Assembly: GCA_947178165.1 (NCBI GenBank)
Contig: CAMWXH010000008.1
Coordinates: 1 to 55,203, forward strand
Length of the DNA: 55,203 nucleotides
Origin: an uncultured Porphyromonadaceae bacterium
GTDB lineage: Bacteria > Bacteroidota > Bacteroidia > Bacteroidales > Muribaculaceae
Direction: 5' to 3'
Shown here: positions 18,536 to 25,647 of the stretch, piece by piece
Position numbering within the stretch: the first letter of the stretch is position 1
Layout: each line of letters starts with the position of its first letter
Translations under genes and position numbers: made by a program
Notes under the pieces: model-generated
Databases searched by the model: none
Seen by the model: only the letters and a program-made list of their open reading frames with translations
Told to the model about the DNA's origin: nothing

Positions 18536-19497
18536 CTCGTCGCGATGTGACAAAACAGGGTCTGAGACGTTTTATAAAGAGAGAAAAGAAAGATATGGAT
18601 ACAATGGAAAATGCTGCCGCCGATGCTGAAAAGAAGAGAGAGGCGGCCAATAAATATAAAGACTACGATGTCCGCCCCGACGTAATGAACGCGGAGGATA
18701 TAATGAATATGGTTCCACAGTTGCGCGGTCATGACAAGCTGGTTAAAAAGGTGATGCATCTCCTTATGCTTGATGAGGTGAACCGGGTTCACGGGGCTTG
18801 GTGTTATGATCCGGGGCCGGCGTTTGCACGCCATCTTTTGGACGATGAGTTTCATGTGCCTTTAAAGGTGGATAACGAGGAGATACTTGCCAATTTCAAG
18901 GAGGGCGCATTTATAACCGTCAGCAATCATCCCTTCGGCTCTATTGATGGAATTGCTCTGATAGCCCTTGTGACTAAATATCGCCCTGAATATAAGGTGA
19001 TGGTTAATATGATATTGGGTAAGATATCGGCAATGGGCCCTAATTTCATTAAAGTCGATCAGTCGCAGTCGGCCGAGTCGGATAAACGGCGTGTGTCGGT
19101 TAACGGCATCCGGGAAGCCATTCGTCAGTTGAAGAATGGTGAGCCTCTCGGCTTTTTTCCTGCCGGGGCCATGAGCAAGAGCAACTGGCATAACTTCCTT
19201 GTTGACCGGGAGTGGCAGCATTCGGTGTTGCAGATCATAGCAAAGGCCAAGGTGCCGGTAATTCCAATCTATTTTCACGGTAATAATTCGTGGTGGTTCA
19301 ATTTCTGGGGTCATGTGTGCTGGCCGCTCCGTTCCCTATTGCTGCCGAGACAGCTGTTCAATCATAAAAAGAACCGCGAGATGCATATCTCGATCGGCGA
19401 ACCGATCACACCTGAGGAACAGGCACGATTCAAAGGGGATGCTGTGGCCTTAGGAAAATATCTTCGTGAAAAGACCTATGAACTGGCAAGGAAGTAA
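18532..19497 (+). CDS. Hemolysin-type acyltransferase (OlsA/GlsA-like lysophospholipid or lyso-aminolipid acyltransferase)
   Basis: 321 aa from the ATG overlapping the previous stop; an alternative ATG at 18595 would drop 21 residues. The PlsC-like fold is indicated by the SNHPFGSIDG block (His and Asp separated by five residues, as in hemolysin-type acyltransferases) and GFFPAGAMS. A third block is VPVIPIYFHGNNS. Relatives O-acylate lyso-ornithine or lyso-glycine lipids in Bacteroidetes or make phosphatidic acid. Without a neighbouring N-acyltransferase (GlsB/OlsB) I cannot choose. The highly charged N-terminal 70 residues are typical of the Bacteroidales version. Confidence 0.85.
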   Translation: MTRRDVTKQGLRRFIKREKKDMDTMENAAADAEKKREAANKYKDYDVRPDVMNAEDIMNMVPQLRGHDKLVKKVMHLLMLDEVNRVHGAWCYDPGPAFARHLLDDEFHVPLKVDNEEILANFKEGAFITVSNHPFGSIDGIALIALVTKYRPEYKVMVNMILGKISAMGPNFIKVDQSQSAESDKRRVSVNGIREAIRQLKNGEPLGFFPAGAMSKSNWHNFLVDREWQHSVLQIIAKAKVPVIPIYFHGNNSWWFNFWGHVCWPLRSLLLPRQLFNHKKNREMHISIGEPITPEEQARFKGDAVALGKYLREKTYELARK

Positions 19498-19528
19498 GCC
19501 GTAAGATTAAAGTTGTAGGATTTGAGGC

Positions 19529-20521
19529 CTATTTCCTGAATAGGTTCAGAATTTTATAGCCCATATCCTGCATTGTCAGAATGAATGGGGATATAAATGG
19601 AATCTGTGGGGAAAGAAGGGCGCGGTAATGCGATTTGCGCGCTGTGGTGAAGAGCTTGAGTTCGCCGGGATGGCAGACCACTTCTATATATTCATCCATA
19701 GTGGCGGGTTCGCCGTCGAGATGTGCCGGGCCGGTCCCTTTGCGGGTTATAATCAGATTGCGTGCGCGGAATGTGGTTGCGTTTGCTGTTTTTCCAACCA
19801 ATCCGGCAAGCACATCAATCCCGGCGAGAGCCAATTTGAGCGGTGACCCCTTGTGTATTATGGTTATATCAAGCAAGCCGTCTTTGATTGAAGCGGTGGG
19901 AGCGATATATGCGTTATTGCCATATTGAGATGCGTTGCAGCAGGCCACCAAAAGCGCTTCTTCTGTGATTGTTTCCCCGTTAGCTATTATGGTGTATTCC
20001 TCCGACCTGTACTTCACAAATTCATCGAGTGTGGTCTGGAGATAGGTGGTGAGTCCGCGCTTCCCTTTTTCGCTGAATTTGTATGTCACGGTTGCATCAA
20101 ACCCCATGCCGAAGGTGCAGAAGAAAGGCTCACCGTTGGCCGTGGCATAATCGCACGGCAACACACGGTCTTCAGCTATGACCCGCATGGCTCCTTTTAC
20201 CGTAAGGGGAATGTTAAGGTGTCTTGCCAATCCGTTACCTGACCCCATTGGAATTATTCCCATCGCCACTCCGGATCCGCAAAGCGCGCGTGCGGTTTCG
20301 TTAACCGTTCCGTCGCCGCCGCATGCAATAACCCCATAATATCCCTTCTCAATAGCTTCCTTTGCAAGCCGGGTGGCATCCTGTGGGCCGGTAGTGAAAC
20401 GTATGTCAGTGGCGAGGCTATAACGAATCGCCTCGTGCCTGATCATCTCGTCAATTCCTTTCTTGGAGGCCGTGCCTGAGATAGGGTTTATGATAACCAT
20501 CAGCTGTTTCACTAATCGCAT
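19529..20521 (-). CDS. Diacylglycerol kinase-family lipid kinase (DagK/YegS-like)
   Basis: 330 aa soluble lipid kinase. ATP-binding motif CGGDGTVNETARAL and IPMGSGNGLARHLNIP are both intact, and LDITIIHKG plus THLDGEP-like AHLDGEPAT mark the C-terminal domain. These enzymes phosphorylate diacylglycerol or a related lipid (sphingosine, undecaprenol) at the inner membrane face. Which lipid is used here is not readable. It is convergent with the acyltransferase gene (31 nt between stops), and the two are in one lipid-related neighbourhood. Confidence 0.9.
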   Translation of the reverse strand: MRLVKQLMVIINPISGTASKKGIDEMIRHEAIRYSLATDIRFTTGPQDATRLAKEAIEKGYYGVIACGGDGTVNETARALCGSGVAMGIIPMGSGNGLARHLNIPLTVKGAMRVIAEDRVLPCDYATANGEPFFCTFGMGFDATVTYKFSEKGKRGLTTYLQTTLDEFVKYRSEEYTIIANGETITEEALLVACCNASQYGNNAYIAPTASIKDGLLDITIIHKGSPLKLALAGIDVLAGLVGKTANATTFRARNLIITRKGTGPAHLDGEPATMDEYIEVVCHPGELKLFTTARKSHYRALLSPQIPFISPFILTMQDMGYKILNLFRK

Positions 20522-20626
20522 AACTTTTATATCTTATGGGGTGAGTGAGCCATATTATGACTTTTATCCGTTTAACCGAAATCCGAGTGCAAATTTAGTT
20601 AAAAAAGAGGTAAGCCACAAATGAGT

Positions 20627-21130
20627 TTATAAACAGCCAATGATCTCTTCGGCTGTGGGCACCGGATTGTCGCCCCAAGCGCGGATAATGGTGAGGTCGG
20701 GGGAAAGGATATAGATGCGAGGAATCACCGATTGCGCAAAGAGATTATAAACAGTCCTGTCCTCCTGGGCTGAGTAGGGGAGGGTGAGGCCATTTTCTTG
20801 CCAGAATCGTTCGATAGATTCTTCTCTTTCAGCGCGTGATATGCAGAGGAGACGGGCAGGAATACGTCCGGCGATTATATGTTCATATACCCTCTGCATT
20901 TGGGGCAATTCACTCCGGCAGTCGGCACAAGAGGTATTGAAAAAGAGAATGATGCTTTTTTCCCCCTTGAGATCAGCAGTGGTCACGATTGATCCATCGT
21001 GCATCTTCACCGAGAACTCCGGACACTGGTCGCCAGGTTTAAGTGAAGTTGTGTCAGGCTCATCCTCGGTTATGCAAGATGATGAGATCATGAGCAAAAG
21101 GAGGGAGAAAATGAATATGAAGCGGTTCAT
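20627..21130 (-). CDS. TlpA-like thioredoxin-fold lipoprotein
   Basis: 167 aa from the ATG at 21130. A TTG at 21160 would add ten residues in front of the signal peptide and is less likely. The N-terminus MNRFIFIFSLLLLMISSSC is a lipoprotein signal with the lipobox Cys. The mature part is a thioredoxin/AhpC-TSA fold with a CADC redox pair in FFNTSCADCRSELP and the cis-Pro region SVIPRIYIL. It probably reduces or keeps reduced periplasmic thiols, as TlpA/ResA proteins do. No partner is adjacent. A -7 box (TATATTTG on the minus strand, 21158-21165) lies just upstream. Confidence 0.87.
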   Translation of the reverse strand: MNRFIFIFSLLLLMISSSCITEDEPDTTSLKPGDQCPEFSVKMHDGSIVTTADLKGEKSIILFFNTSCADCRSELPQMQRVYEHIIAGRIPARLLCISRAEREESIERFWQENGLTLPYSAQEDRTVYNLFAQSVIPRIYILSPDLTIIRAWGDNPVPTAEEIIGCL

Positions 21131-21157
21131 TTGAAGATGTTTTCGATAGTTGAATTG

Positions 21158-21196
21158 CAAATATAGCGAATAATCGATAATTAATGACTAAATTTG
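21158..21196. promoter_or_regulatory. Divergent -7 boxes between TlpA-like gene and trmD
   Basis: Minus-strand TATATTTG (21158-21165) points to the TlpA-like gene, and plus-strand TAAATTTG (21189-21196) points to trmD. Neither has a clear TTTG at 19-21 nt, so only the -7 elements support the call. Confidence 0.45.
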
Positions 21197-21280
21197 CATC
21201 ATAAATGAGTTTAAACCGGCTTCATTTTAACATTCGTAAATTAGAGTAATCAACTTCAATTAGGAAAGCAAACAATATAG

Positions 21281-21973
21281 ATGAGAATAGATATAATCAC
21301 AGTCATGCCCGAAATGCTGGAGCCCTTCTTTCAATGTTCCATCCTTAAACGGGCGCAGGATAAAGGTTTGGCGGAGATAGCGGTGCATAATCTCCGCGAC
21401 TACACTGTCAACAAGCATCGCAAGGTGGATGATTACCCTTTTGGCGGGGAGGCGGGAATGGTAATGACGATTCAGCCGATTGATGCGTGCATATCTGCAT
21501 TGAAGGCTGAGCGTGATTATGATGAGGTGATTTTCACTTCTCCCGATGGAGAGACCTTTGATCAGCCTATGGCAAATCAGCTGTCGATGCTTGATAATGT
21601 TATCATCCTGTGTGGTCATTATAAGGGTATCGACTGGCGTGTGCGCGAGCATCTTATCACTAAGGAGATTTCGATAGGTGATTATGTATTGACCGGAGGT
21701 GAATTGCCGGCGGCGGTGATAGCCGATGCTATGGTTCGTCTGATTCCGGGAGTGATCGGCGATGAGCAGTCGGCACTTTCCGACTCCTTTCAGGATAATC
21801 TTTTGGCTCCGCCGGTTTATTCGCGTCCGGCAGAATACAAGGGATGGCGCGTGCCCGACATATTGCTTTCGGGTCATGAAGCCAAGATTGCGGAATGGCG
21901 TTATGAGCAAGCCTTGGAACGCACGCGCAGGCTTCGCCCGGATTTATTAAGAAAAAATAATGGGGAAGAATGA
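21281..21973 (+). CDS. trmD: tRNA (guanine37-N1)-methyltransferase TrmD
   Basis: SAM-dependent methylation of G37 in tRNAs reading CUN, CCN and CGG, which prevents +1 frameshifting. The 230-aa SPOUT enzyme has the N-terminal [25 protein letters not shown], and the trefoil-knot SAM site [28 protein letters not shown]. Length and all core motifs are normal. It is followed by a tRNA gene with its own -7 box, so the two are probably separate transcripts. Confidence 0.96.
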   Translation: MRIDIITVMPEMLEPFFQCSILKRAQDKGLAEIAVHNLRDYTVNKHRKVDDYPFGGEAGMVMTIQPIDACISALKAERDYDEVIFTSPDGETFDQPMANQLSMLDNVIILCGHYKGIDWRVREHLITKEISIGDYVLTGGELPAAVIADAMVRLIPGVIGDEQSALSDSFQDNLLAPPVYSRPAEYKGWRVPDILLSGHEAKIAEWRYEQALERTRRLRPDLLRKNNGEE

Positions 21974-22016
21974 TGAAAAATATACTGAAAATGTGCTTTA
22001 GGTTGAAAATTTTTAT

Positions 22017-22024
22017 TAACTTTG
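22017..22024 (+). promoter_or_regulatory. -7 box of tRNA-Thr gene
   Basis: TAACTTTG matches TAnnTTTG exactly. The -33 is poor (TGTG, 21 nt upstream). A start near 22030 would leave a ~35-nt 5' leader before the tRNA. Confidence 0.5.
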
Positions 22025-22065
22025 CATAACAAAGCTGGTGGAAACACCTAATGTAAAAATAATTA

Positions 22066-22138
22066 GCCGCAATAGCTCAGTTGGTAGAGCATTTCATTCG
22101 TAACGAAAAGGTCATGGGTTCGAGTCCCATTCGCGGCT
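22066..22138 (+). tRNA. tRNA-Thr (anticodon CGU)
   Basis: The 73-nt cloverleaf reads from GCCGCAA to TCGCGGC plus discriminator T, with no encoded CCA. The D-arm is GCTC/GAGC, and the T-arm ATGGG/CCCAT carries TTCGAGT. The anticodon loop TTCGTAA has U33, CGU at 34-36 and A37, giving Thr (codon ACG). Two stem positions are A-C mismatches: 6-67 in the acceptor stem and 31-39 at the base of the anticodon stem. All other pairs are canonical. It probably belongs to a split Thr box as the CGU isoacceptor. Confidence 0.93.
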
Positions 22139-22143
22139 CTTCG

Positions 22144-22173
22144 AGGGAGATCGAAAGGTCTCCCTTCTTTTTT
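22144..22173 (+). terminator. Intrinsic terminator of tRNA-Thr
   Basis: AGGGAGATC (22144-22152), GAAA tetraloop, GGTCTCCCT (22157-22165) with one G-U pair, then TCTTTTTT. It sits 5 nt after the tRNA and abuts the stop of the convergent toxin gene. Confidence 0.85.
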
Positions 22174-22546
22174 AACTCTCATCCAATGGGTCACCGAAGA
22201 TATTGCTTATGACTATATCCACAACTTCATTGAATTTAGACTTAGTGACGAAATATCCCTTTCGTTGAATTACATCACGTGATAGAAAATAAGTGATGAT
22301 ATGGGTTACAAAATACGATTTTCTTTCAACATAAGGTTGGTTGACAATATCTTCCGCCTTAATTTCTATTGTATATCTGGGATGGTGATTTTTAGTTGAG
22401 ATCAGCACAGCATAAAACATACCCTCTTCCTCTTCCTGAAGCTCGGGAACAGATACAACCAAAGCAGGGTGATTTTTTACGATCCCATCTGGCAATAGGA
22501 AAGGCACCTCTACTATCTCTCTTTGGAATATTGGAGTCATAGCCAT
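22172..22546 (-). CDS. PemK/MazF-like toxin candidate
   Basis: 124 aa (ATG 22546, with a second in-frame ATG at 22540). The pattern REIVEVPFLLPDGIVKNHPALVVS, followed by a strand containing FYAVLISTKN, resembles the small SH3-like barrel of PemK/MazF mRNA endoribonucleases. There the first strand is GDIV-V-F and HPALVVS is the conserved R/HPALVVS. The C-terminal half has a longer acidic/aromatic stretch than classical MazF. It overlaps the preceding 65-aa gene by 10 bp, as in antitoxin-toxin pairs. The family assignment is by eye and moderate. A non-toxin PemK-fold protein is the alternative. Confidence 0.65.
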   Translation of the reverse strand: MAMTPIFQREIVEVPFLLPDGIVKNHPALVVSVPELQEEEEGMFYAVLISTKNHHPRYTIEIKAEDIVNQPYVERKSYFVTHIITYFLSRDVIQRKGYFVTKSKFNEVVDIVISNIFGDPLDES

Positions 22547-22734
22547 TTTGAAATAACCTCTGTTACAGAAGCTATTCTATTATATTCTCTTTGCGTGACA
22601 TTTCCTCCGGAAGTTTTTCTTGCGAATTGTTCCGGATGCTGTTCTTGTGCCTGCTTAAGAAGTTGTTCCAGCTCTTCATCAGACATTTTTGAGCGAGCTG
22701 GTATTTTTCGGGATCGAGTGGTGCTCTTAGTCAT
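22537..22734 (-). CDS. Small antitoxin candidate paired with PemK-like gene
   Basis: 65 aa, upstream of and overlapping the PemK-like gene by 10 bp. The N-terminal ~15 residues are strongly basic (KSTTRSRKIPARSK), followed by an amphipathic acidic helix (SDEELEQLLKQAQEQ) and a polar C-terminus. Charge pattern and gene order match small antitoxins that bind DNA and cap the toxin, but no family is recognised. Confidence 0.6.
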   Translation of the reverse strand: MTKSTTRSRKIPARSKMSDEELEQLLKQAQEQHPEQFARKTSGGNVTQREYNRIASVTEVISKWL

Positions 22735-22755
22735 AGCGCAATAATTTATATGTTA

Positions 22756-22763
22756 CAAATTTA
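22756..22763 (-). promoter_or_regulatory. -7 box of toxin-antitoxin pair
   Basis: TAAATTTG on the minus strand, 22 nt before the antitoxin ATG. No clear -33 was seen. Confidence 0.4.
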
Positions 22764-22898
22764 ACAAATTATCGGATAAAGTTAGAAAAAATTAGTGGAC
22801 TACTAATAGTTAATAAATGTTAAAGCTTGTAATATTGCTTTAGCAATGAGGAAAAGTGTTTTCGGTGAGAATCTTTTTCCTTGTAGAATATACAGCTA

Positions 22899-22930
22899 TT
22901 TGTCAATGAAGATGAAATTTATTAAATTTG
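22899..22930 (+). promoter_or_regulatory. Consensus promoter of ridA
   Basis: TTTG (22899-22902), 20 nt, TAAATTTG (22923-22930): a full match. The predicted start near 22937 gives a ~29-nt leader. Confidence 0.7.
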
Positions 22931-22965
22931 TAGAATATAAGCAAACACTCTAAATCAATATTATC

Positions 22966-23346
22966 ATGAAAAAAGAGATTACTACAGAGAAGGCTCCGGG
23001 CGCAATCGGTCCCTACAGCCAGGCAGTGAAGGCAGGTAACCTTATATTCGTATCCGGCCAGCTTCCAATCAATCCCGAGACTGGCGAAATGCCGGCTGAA
23101 ATCAAAGAACAGACTCGTCAGAGCATCGCTAACATAAAGGCCATCCTTGAGGCTGAGGGTGCTGCTCTCGACAATGTGGTTAAGACAACATGCCTTTTGG
23201 CTGACATGTCACTTTTCGGCCCGATGAATGAAGTTTATGCCGAAGAGTTTAAGAAGGTTTATCCGGCTCGCGCCGCTTTTGCAGTGAAGGAGTTGCCGAA
23301 GCAGGCTTTAGTTGAAATCGAAGTCATCGCCTTTGTCGGGGCGTGA
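22966..23346 (+). CDS. ridA: RidA family enamine/imine deaminase
   Basis: 126-aa YjgF/YER057c/UK114 protein that hydrolyses reactive 2-aminoacrylate-type enamines released by PLP enzymes. The sequence has the family start APGAIGPYSQAV, the strand FVSGQLPI, the conserved Arg in YPARAAFAV and the final ALVEIEVIAF. Length is standard and the active-site Arg is present. It is monocistronic, between a consensus promoter and a nested hairpin. Confidence 0.95.
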   Translation: MKKEITTEKAPGAIGPYSQAVKAGNLIFVSGQLPINPETGEMPAEIKEQTRQSIANIKAILEAEGAALDNVVKTTCLLADMSLFGPMNEVYAEEFKKVYPARAAFAVKELPKQALVEIEVIAFVGA

Positions 23347-23361
23347 TAAGGGCGCGTCTGC

Positions 23362-23434
23362 GGTCTCAATCGAGGGATTCATATTCGGTCACAACCGTGA
23401 GGTTGTGACCTCATATTCACCCTCGATTGAGGCC
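23362..23434 (+). terminator. Nested double hairpin after ridA
   Basis: Outer arms GGTCTCAATCGAGGG (23362-23376) and CCCTCGATTGAGGCC (23420-23434) pair over 15 bp with one G-U. Inside, GGTCACAACC (23387-23396) and GGTTGTGACC (23401-23410) make a perfect 10-bp stem with loop GTGA. The two internal-loop strands both contain TCATATTC. There is no T-run, so this may be a 3' stabilising or REP-like structure rather than a simple terminator. Confidence 0.55.
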
Positions 23435-23457
23435 ACATCCACACCCTTCTGACACCC

Positions 23458-23582
23458 CGACGGCTCCGCATCCAGGCATATTCACAGGACGGCTCCGCAT
23501 CCAGGGATAATCACCGACGGCTCCGCAATTCACCCGACGGCTTCGCGTCCAGGGATAATCACCGACGGCTTCGCGTCCAGGT
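23458..23582 (+). repeat. GC-rich tandem repeat, ~28-bp unit
   Basis: Five imperfect copies of a unit built on GACGGCTYCGC-RTCCAGG, mostly spaced by GATAATCACC or variants. Two variants coexist, CTCCGCATCC in early copies and CTTCGCGTCC in late ones. It lies between ridA and the Uup-like gene and encodes nothing credible. Together with the hairpin before it, it fills the 299-nt gap. Confidence 0.75.
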
Positions 23583-23645
23583 TTTCTGTGGCGAAGCTGT
23601 TTCCGTCCGAAGCTGTGCTTCGTTAATCTATAACTCTTCAAAGAA

Positions 23646-25490
23646 ATGGAAAGTTATCTGCAGATAGAGAAATTGACTAAATCGTATGGCGACCGGATCC
23701 TTTTCGAGGATGTGACGCTCGGCATCTTCCAAGGCGATAAGATCGGCATCATAGCTCCAAATGGGGCCGGGAAAACTACATTCCTAAATATCATATCCGG
23801 AAAAGAGGATTATGATTCCGGCAATATCGTATTCCGTAACGGACTCCGCGTGGGCTATCTCGAACAGCTGCCTGCTATGGATTCCGATATGAGCGTGCTT
23901 GATTATGTGGCCTCAGGCGTGGAGAAAGAGGAGGAGTGGAATGGCCCTGACCTTGCCCGGCAGATGCTCTATCAGTTCCGTATTACCGAGATGGAGGCTC
24001 CTCTGGGCCGATTGTCGGGTGGCCAGGCAAAGCGGGTTGCTTTGGCAAAAGTGCTAATGGGGAAGCCCGATATGCTTATTCTTGATGAGCCTACCAACCA
24101 CCTGGATATATGGATGATTGAGTGGCTTGAAAATTATCTGTCTCGCCAGAAGATTACTCTCTTGATGGTGACTCACGATCGCTATTTCCTCGACAACGTG
24201 TGTAACCGTATCATCGAGATTGACCGTGGACAGGCCTATTCATATTCGGGCAATTACGACTATTATTTGCAGAAACGTGAGGAACGGATGGAAAACCTTT
24301 CGGCTGAATTGGCAAAGGTGAAGAATCTTCTGCGGACTGAACGCGAATGGATGCGCCGTCAGCCGCAAGCTCGAGGTTCGAAAGCGAAATACAGGATTGA
24401 TAATTTTCATCAGCTTGAAGCAAGAAGTCACGTGGATCTTTCCCGCCGCGATGTCGAACTTAACGTCAAGTCAACTTATATAGGTTCCAAGATATTCGAA
24501 GCGCGTGATGTGAAGAAAGCTTTCGGAGAGAAACGAATACTGAATGGCTGGAGCTATGACTTTGCCAGATATGAAAAAGTAGGTATCGTCGGTGACAACG
24601 GTGCCGGGAAGTCAACCTTCATCAAACTTCTTTTGGGAGAACTCCAGCCCGATTCAGGCCATTTCGATATAGGGGAGACAGTTAAGTGGGGCTACTATTC
24701 ACAGGAAGGAATGACTGATTTCGACGACCGAAAAAAGGTGATAGATGCAGTGCGTGAGATTGCGGAAACGGTGCGCATTGATGATAAGACCACAATGACA
24801 GCCTCTGCTTTCCTGTCTAAATTCCTGTTCACACCGCAGACCCAGCAGAAATATATAGCGAAACTTAGCGGAGGCGAACGCCGCCGGCTCTATCTGGCCA
24901 CCGTATTGATGCGCAATCCCAACTTCCTTATTCTTGATGAGCCTACCAACGACCTTGACATAATGACCCTTGCAGTGTTGGAGGATTACCTTGTCAATTT
25001 CAAAGGTTGTGTGATTGTTGTGAGCCATGATCGCTTCTTTCTTGACCGCATAGTGGATCATCTCTTCGTGTTCAAGGGAGATGGAGAGGTTCGGGATTTC
25101 CCGGGTGATTATTCCACATATCGCCATTGTGTAGCTGAGGAGGAGAAGGAGAGGAAGGAACTTGAACGCATCGAACGGGAGGAAAAAGAGAGGAGAGAGA
25201 AGAGTAACGGCAATGTAGCCTCGGCAAATTCCACAGGTGCCTCGCGCCGTCAGAATCCCCCTAAAATAAAACTGACCTTCAAAGAGAAGAGAGAGAAGGA
25301 GGAACTGGAAAAGACGCTTCCGGAATTAGAGAAAGAGAAATCAGAACTTGAAACCCGCATGTCGTCGGGTGAGATGTCGCCACAAGAGATAGTTGAAGCC
25401 GGAGAGAAGATGGGAGCCTTAATCGAAAAGATAGATGAAGGGGAGATGCGTCTCTTGGAACTAATGGAGAAAGAGGAAGGGAATGGATGA
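23646..25490 (+). CDS. ABC-F ATPase, Uup-like
   Basis: 614 aa, two ABC domains and no transmembrane part. First domain: Walker A APNGAGKT, signature LSGGQAKR, Walker B MLILDEPTNHLD. The linker contains a charged P-site tip-like region (about 225-265). Second domain: Walker A GDNGAGKS, signature LSGGERRR, Walker [13 protein letters not shown]. The last ~110 residues are a Lys/Glu-rich coiled coil of the Uup type. ABC-F proteins bind the ribosome E site; Uup is linked to DNA damage tolerance and ribosome quality in other bacteria. The final 25 bases before the C-terminus recur at 27077. Confidence 0.9.
   Translation: MESYLQIEKLTKSYGDRILFEDVTLGIFQGDKIGIIAPNGAGKTTFLNIISGKEDYDSGNIVFRNGLRVGYLEQLPAMDSDMSVLDYVASGVEKEEEWNGPDLARQMLYQFRITEMEAPLGRLSGGQAKRVALAKVLMGKPDMLILDEPTNHLDIWMIEWLENYLSRQKITLLMVTHDRYFLDNVCNRIIEIDRGQAYSYSGNYDYYLQKREERMENLSAELAKVKNLLRTEREWMRRQPQARGSKAKYRIDNFHQLEARSHVDLSRRDVELNVKSTYIGSKIFEARDVKKAFGEKRILNGWSYDFARYEKVGIVGDNGAGKSTFIKLLLGELQPDSGHFDIGETVKWGYYSQEGMTDFDDRKKVIDAVREIAETVRIDDKTTMTASAFLSKFLFTPQTQQKYIAKLSGGERRRLYLATVLMRNPNFLILDEPTNDLDIMTLAVLEDYLVNFKGCVIVVSHDRFFLDRIVDHLFVFKGDGEVRDFPGDYSTYRHCVAEEEKERKELERIEREEKERREKSNGNVASANSTGASRRQNPPKIKLTFKEKREKEELEKTLPELEKEKSELETRMSSGEMSPQEIVEAGEKMGALIEKIDEGEMRLLELMEKEEGNG
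25452..25476 (+). repeat. 25-bp direct repeat, left copy (within ABC-F 3' end)
   Basis: Identical over 25 nt to 27077-27101. It begins CTCTTGGAACTAATGG and encodes LLELMEKE-like codons at the very end of the ABC-F gene. The two copies flank the promoter array plus the AAA/DUF4143 gene. Confidence 0.85.
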
Positions 25491-25617
25491 TTCCCTTGAA
25501 AAAGTGTAGTCAATTCTTGTTTATTCCCTTGAAAAAGTGTAGTCAATTCTTGTTTATTCCCTTGAAAAAGTGTAATAGTTGCTTGTTTATTCGTTTGAAA
25601 AAATGTAAATTTGCATA
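25490..25617 (+). repeat. Tandem array of 33-bp promoter-like units
   Basis: Unit 1 (25490-25522) and unit 2 (25523-25555) are identical. Unit 3 (25556-25588) differs in its middle, and unit 4 (from 25589) is diverged and runs into the AAA gene. Each starts ATTCCCTTGAAAAAGTGTA (ATTCGTTTGAAAAAATGTA in unit 4) and units 1-3 end CTTGTTT. Only the final unit has a consensus -7 (TAAATTTG); earlier units have TAGTCAAT or TAATAGTT at the same place. The first base overlaps the ABC-F stop codon. Confidence 0.9.
25582..25613 (+). promoter_or_regulatory. Promoter formed by last array unit, for AAA/DUF4143 gene
   Basis: CTTG (25582-25585), 20 nt, TAAATTTG (25606-25613). The -33 comes from the end of unit 3 and the -7 from unit 4. 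The predicted start near 25620 leaves a ~28-nt leader to the ATG at 25648. Confidence 0.65.
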
Positions 25618-25647
25618 AATTTATAATTGTCAGATATTCTAATTAAG

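Noticed and set aside
21260..21910. 216-codon minus-strand ORF
   Set aside because: Antisense shadow of trmD, no recognisable motif or promoter.
25490..25617. 33-bp direct repeats as a CRISPR array
   Set aside because: Units are contiguous with no spacers, only about four copies, and no cas genes are near. The array at 55116 is rejected for the same reason.
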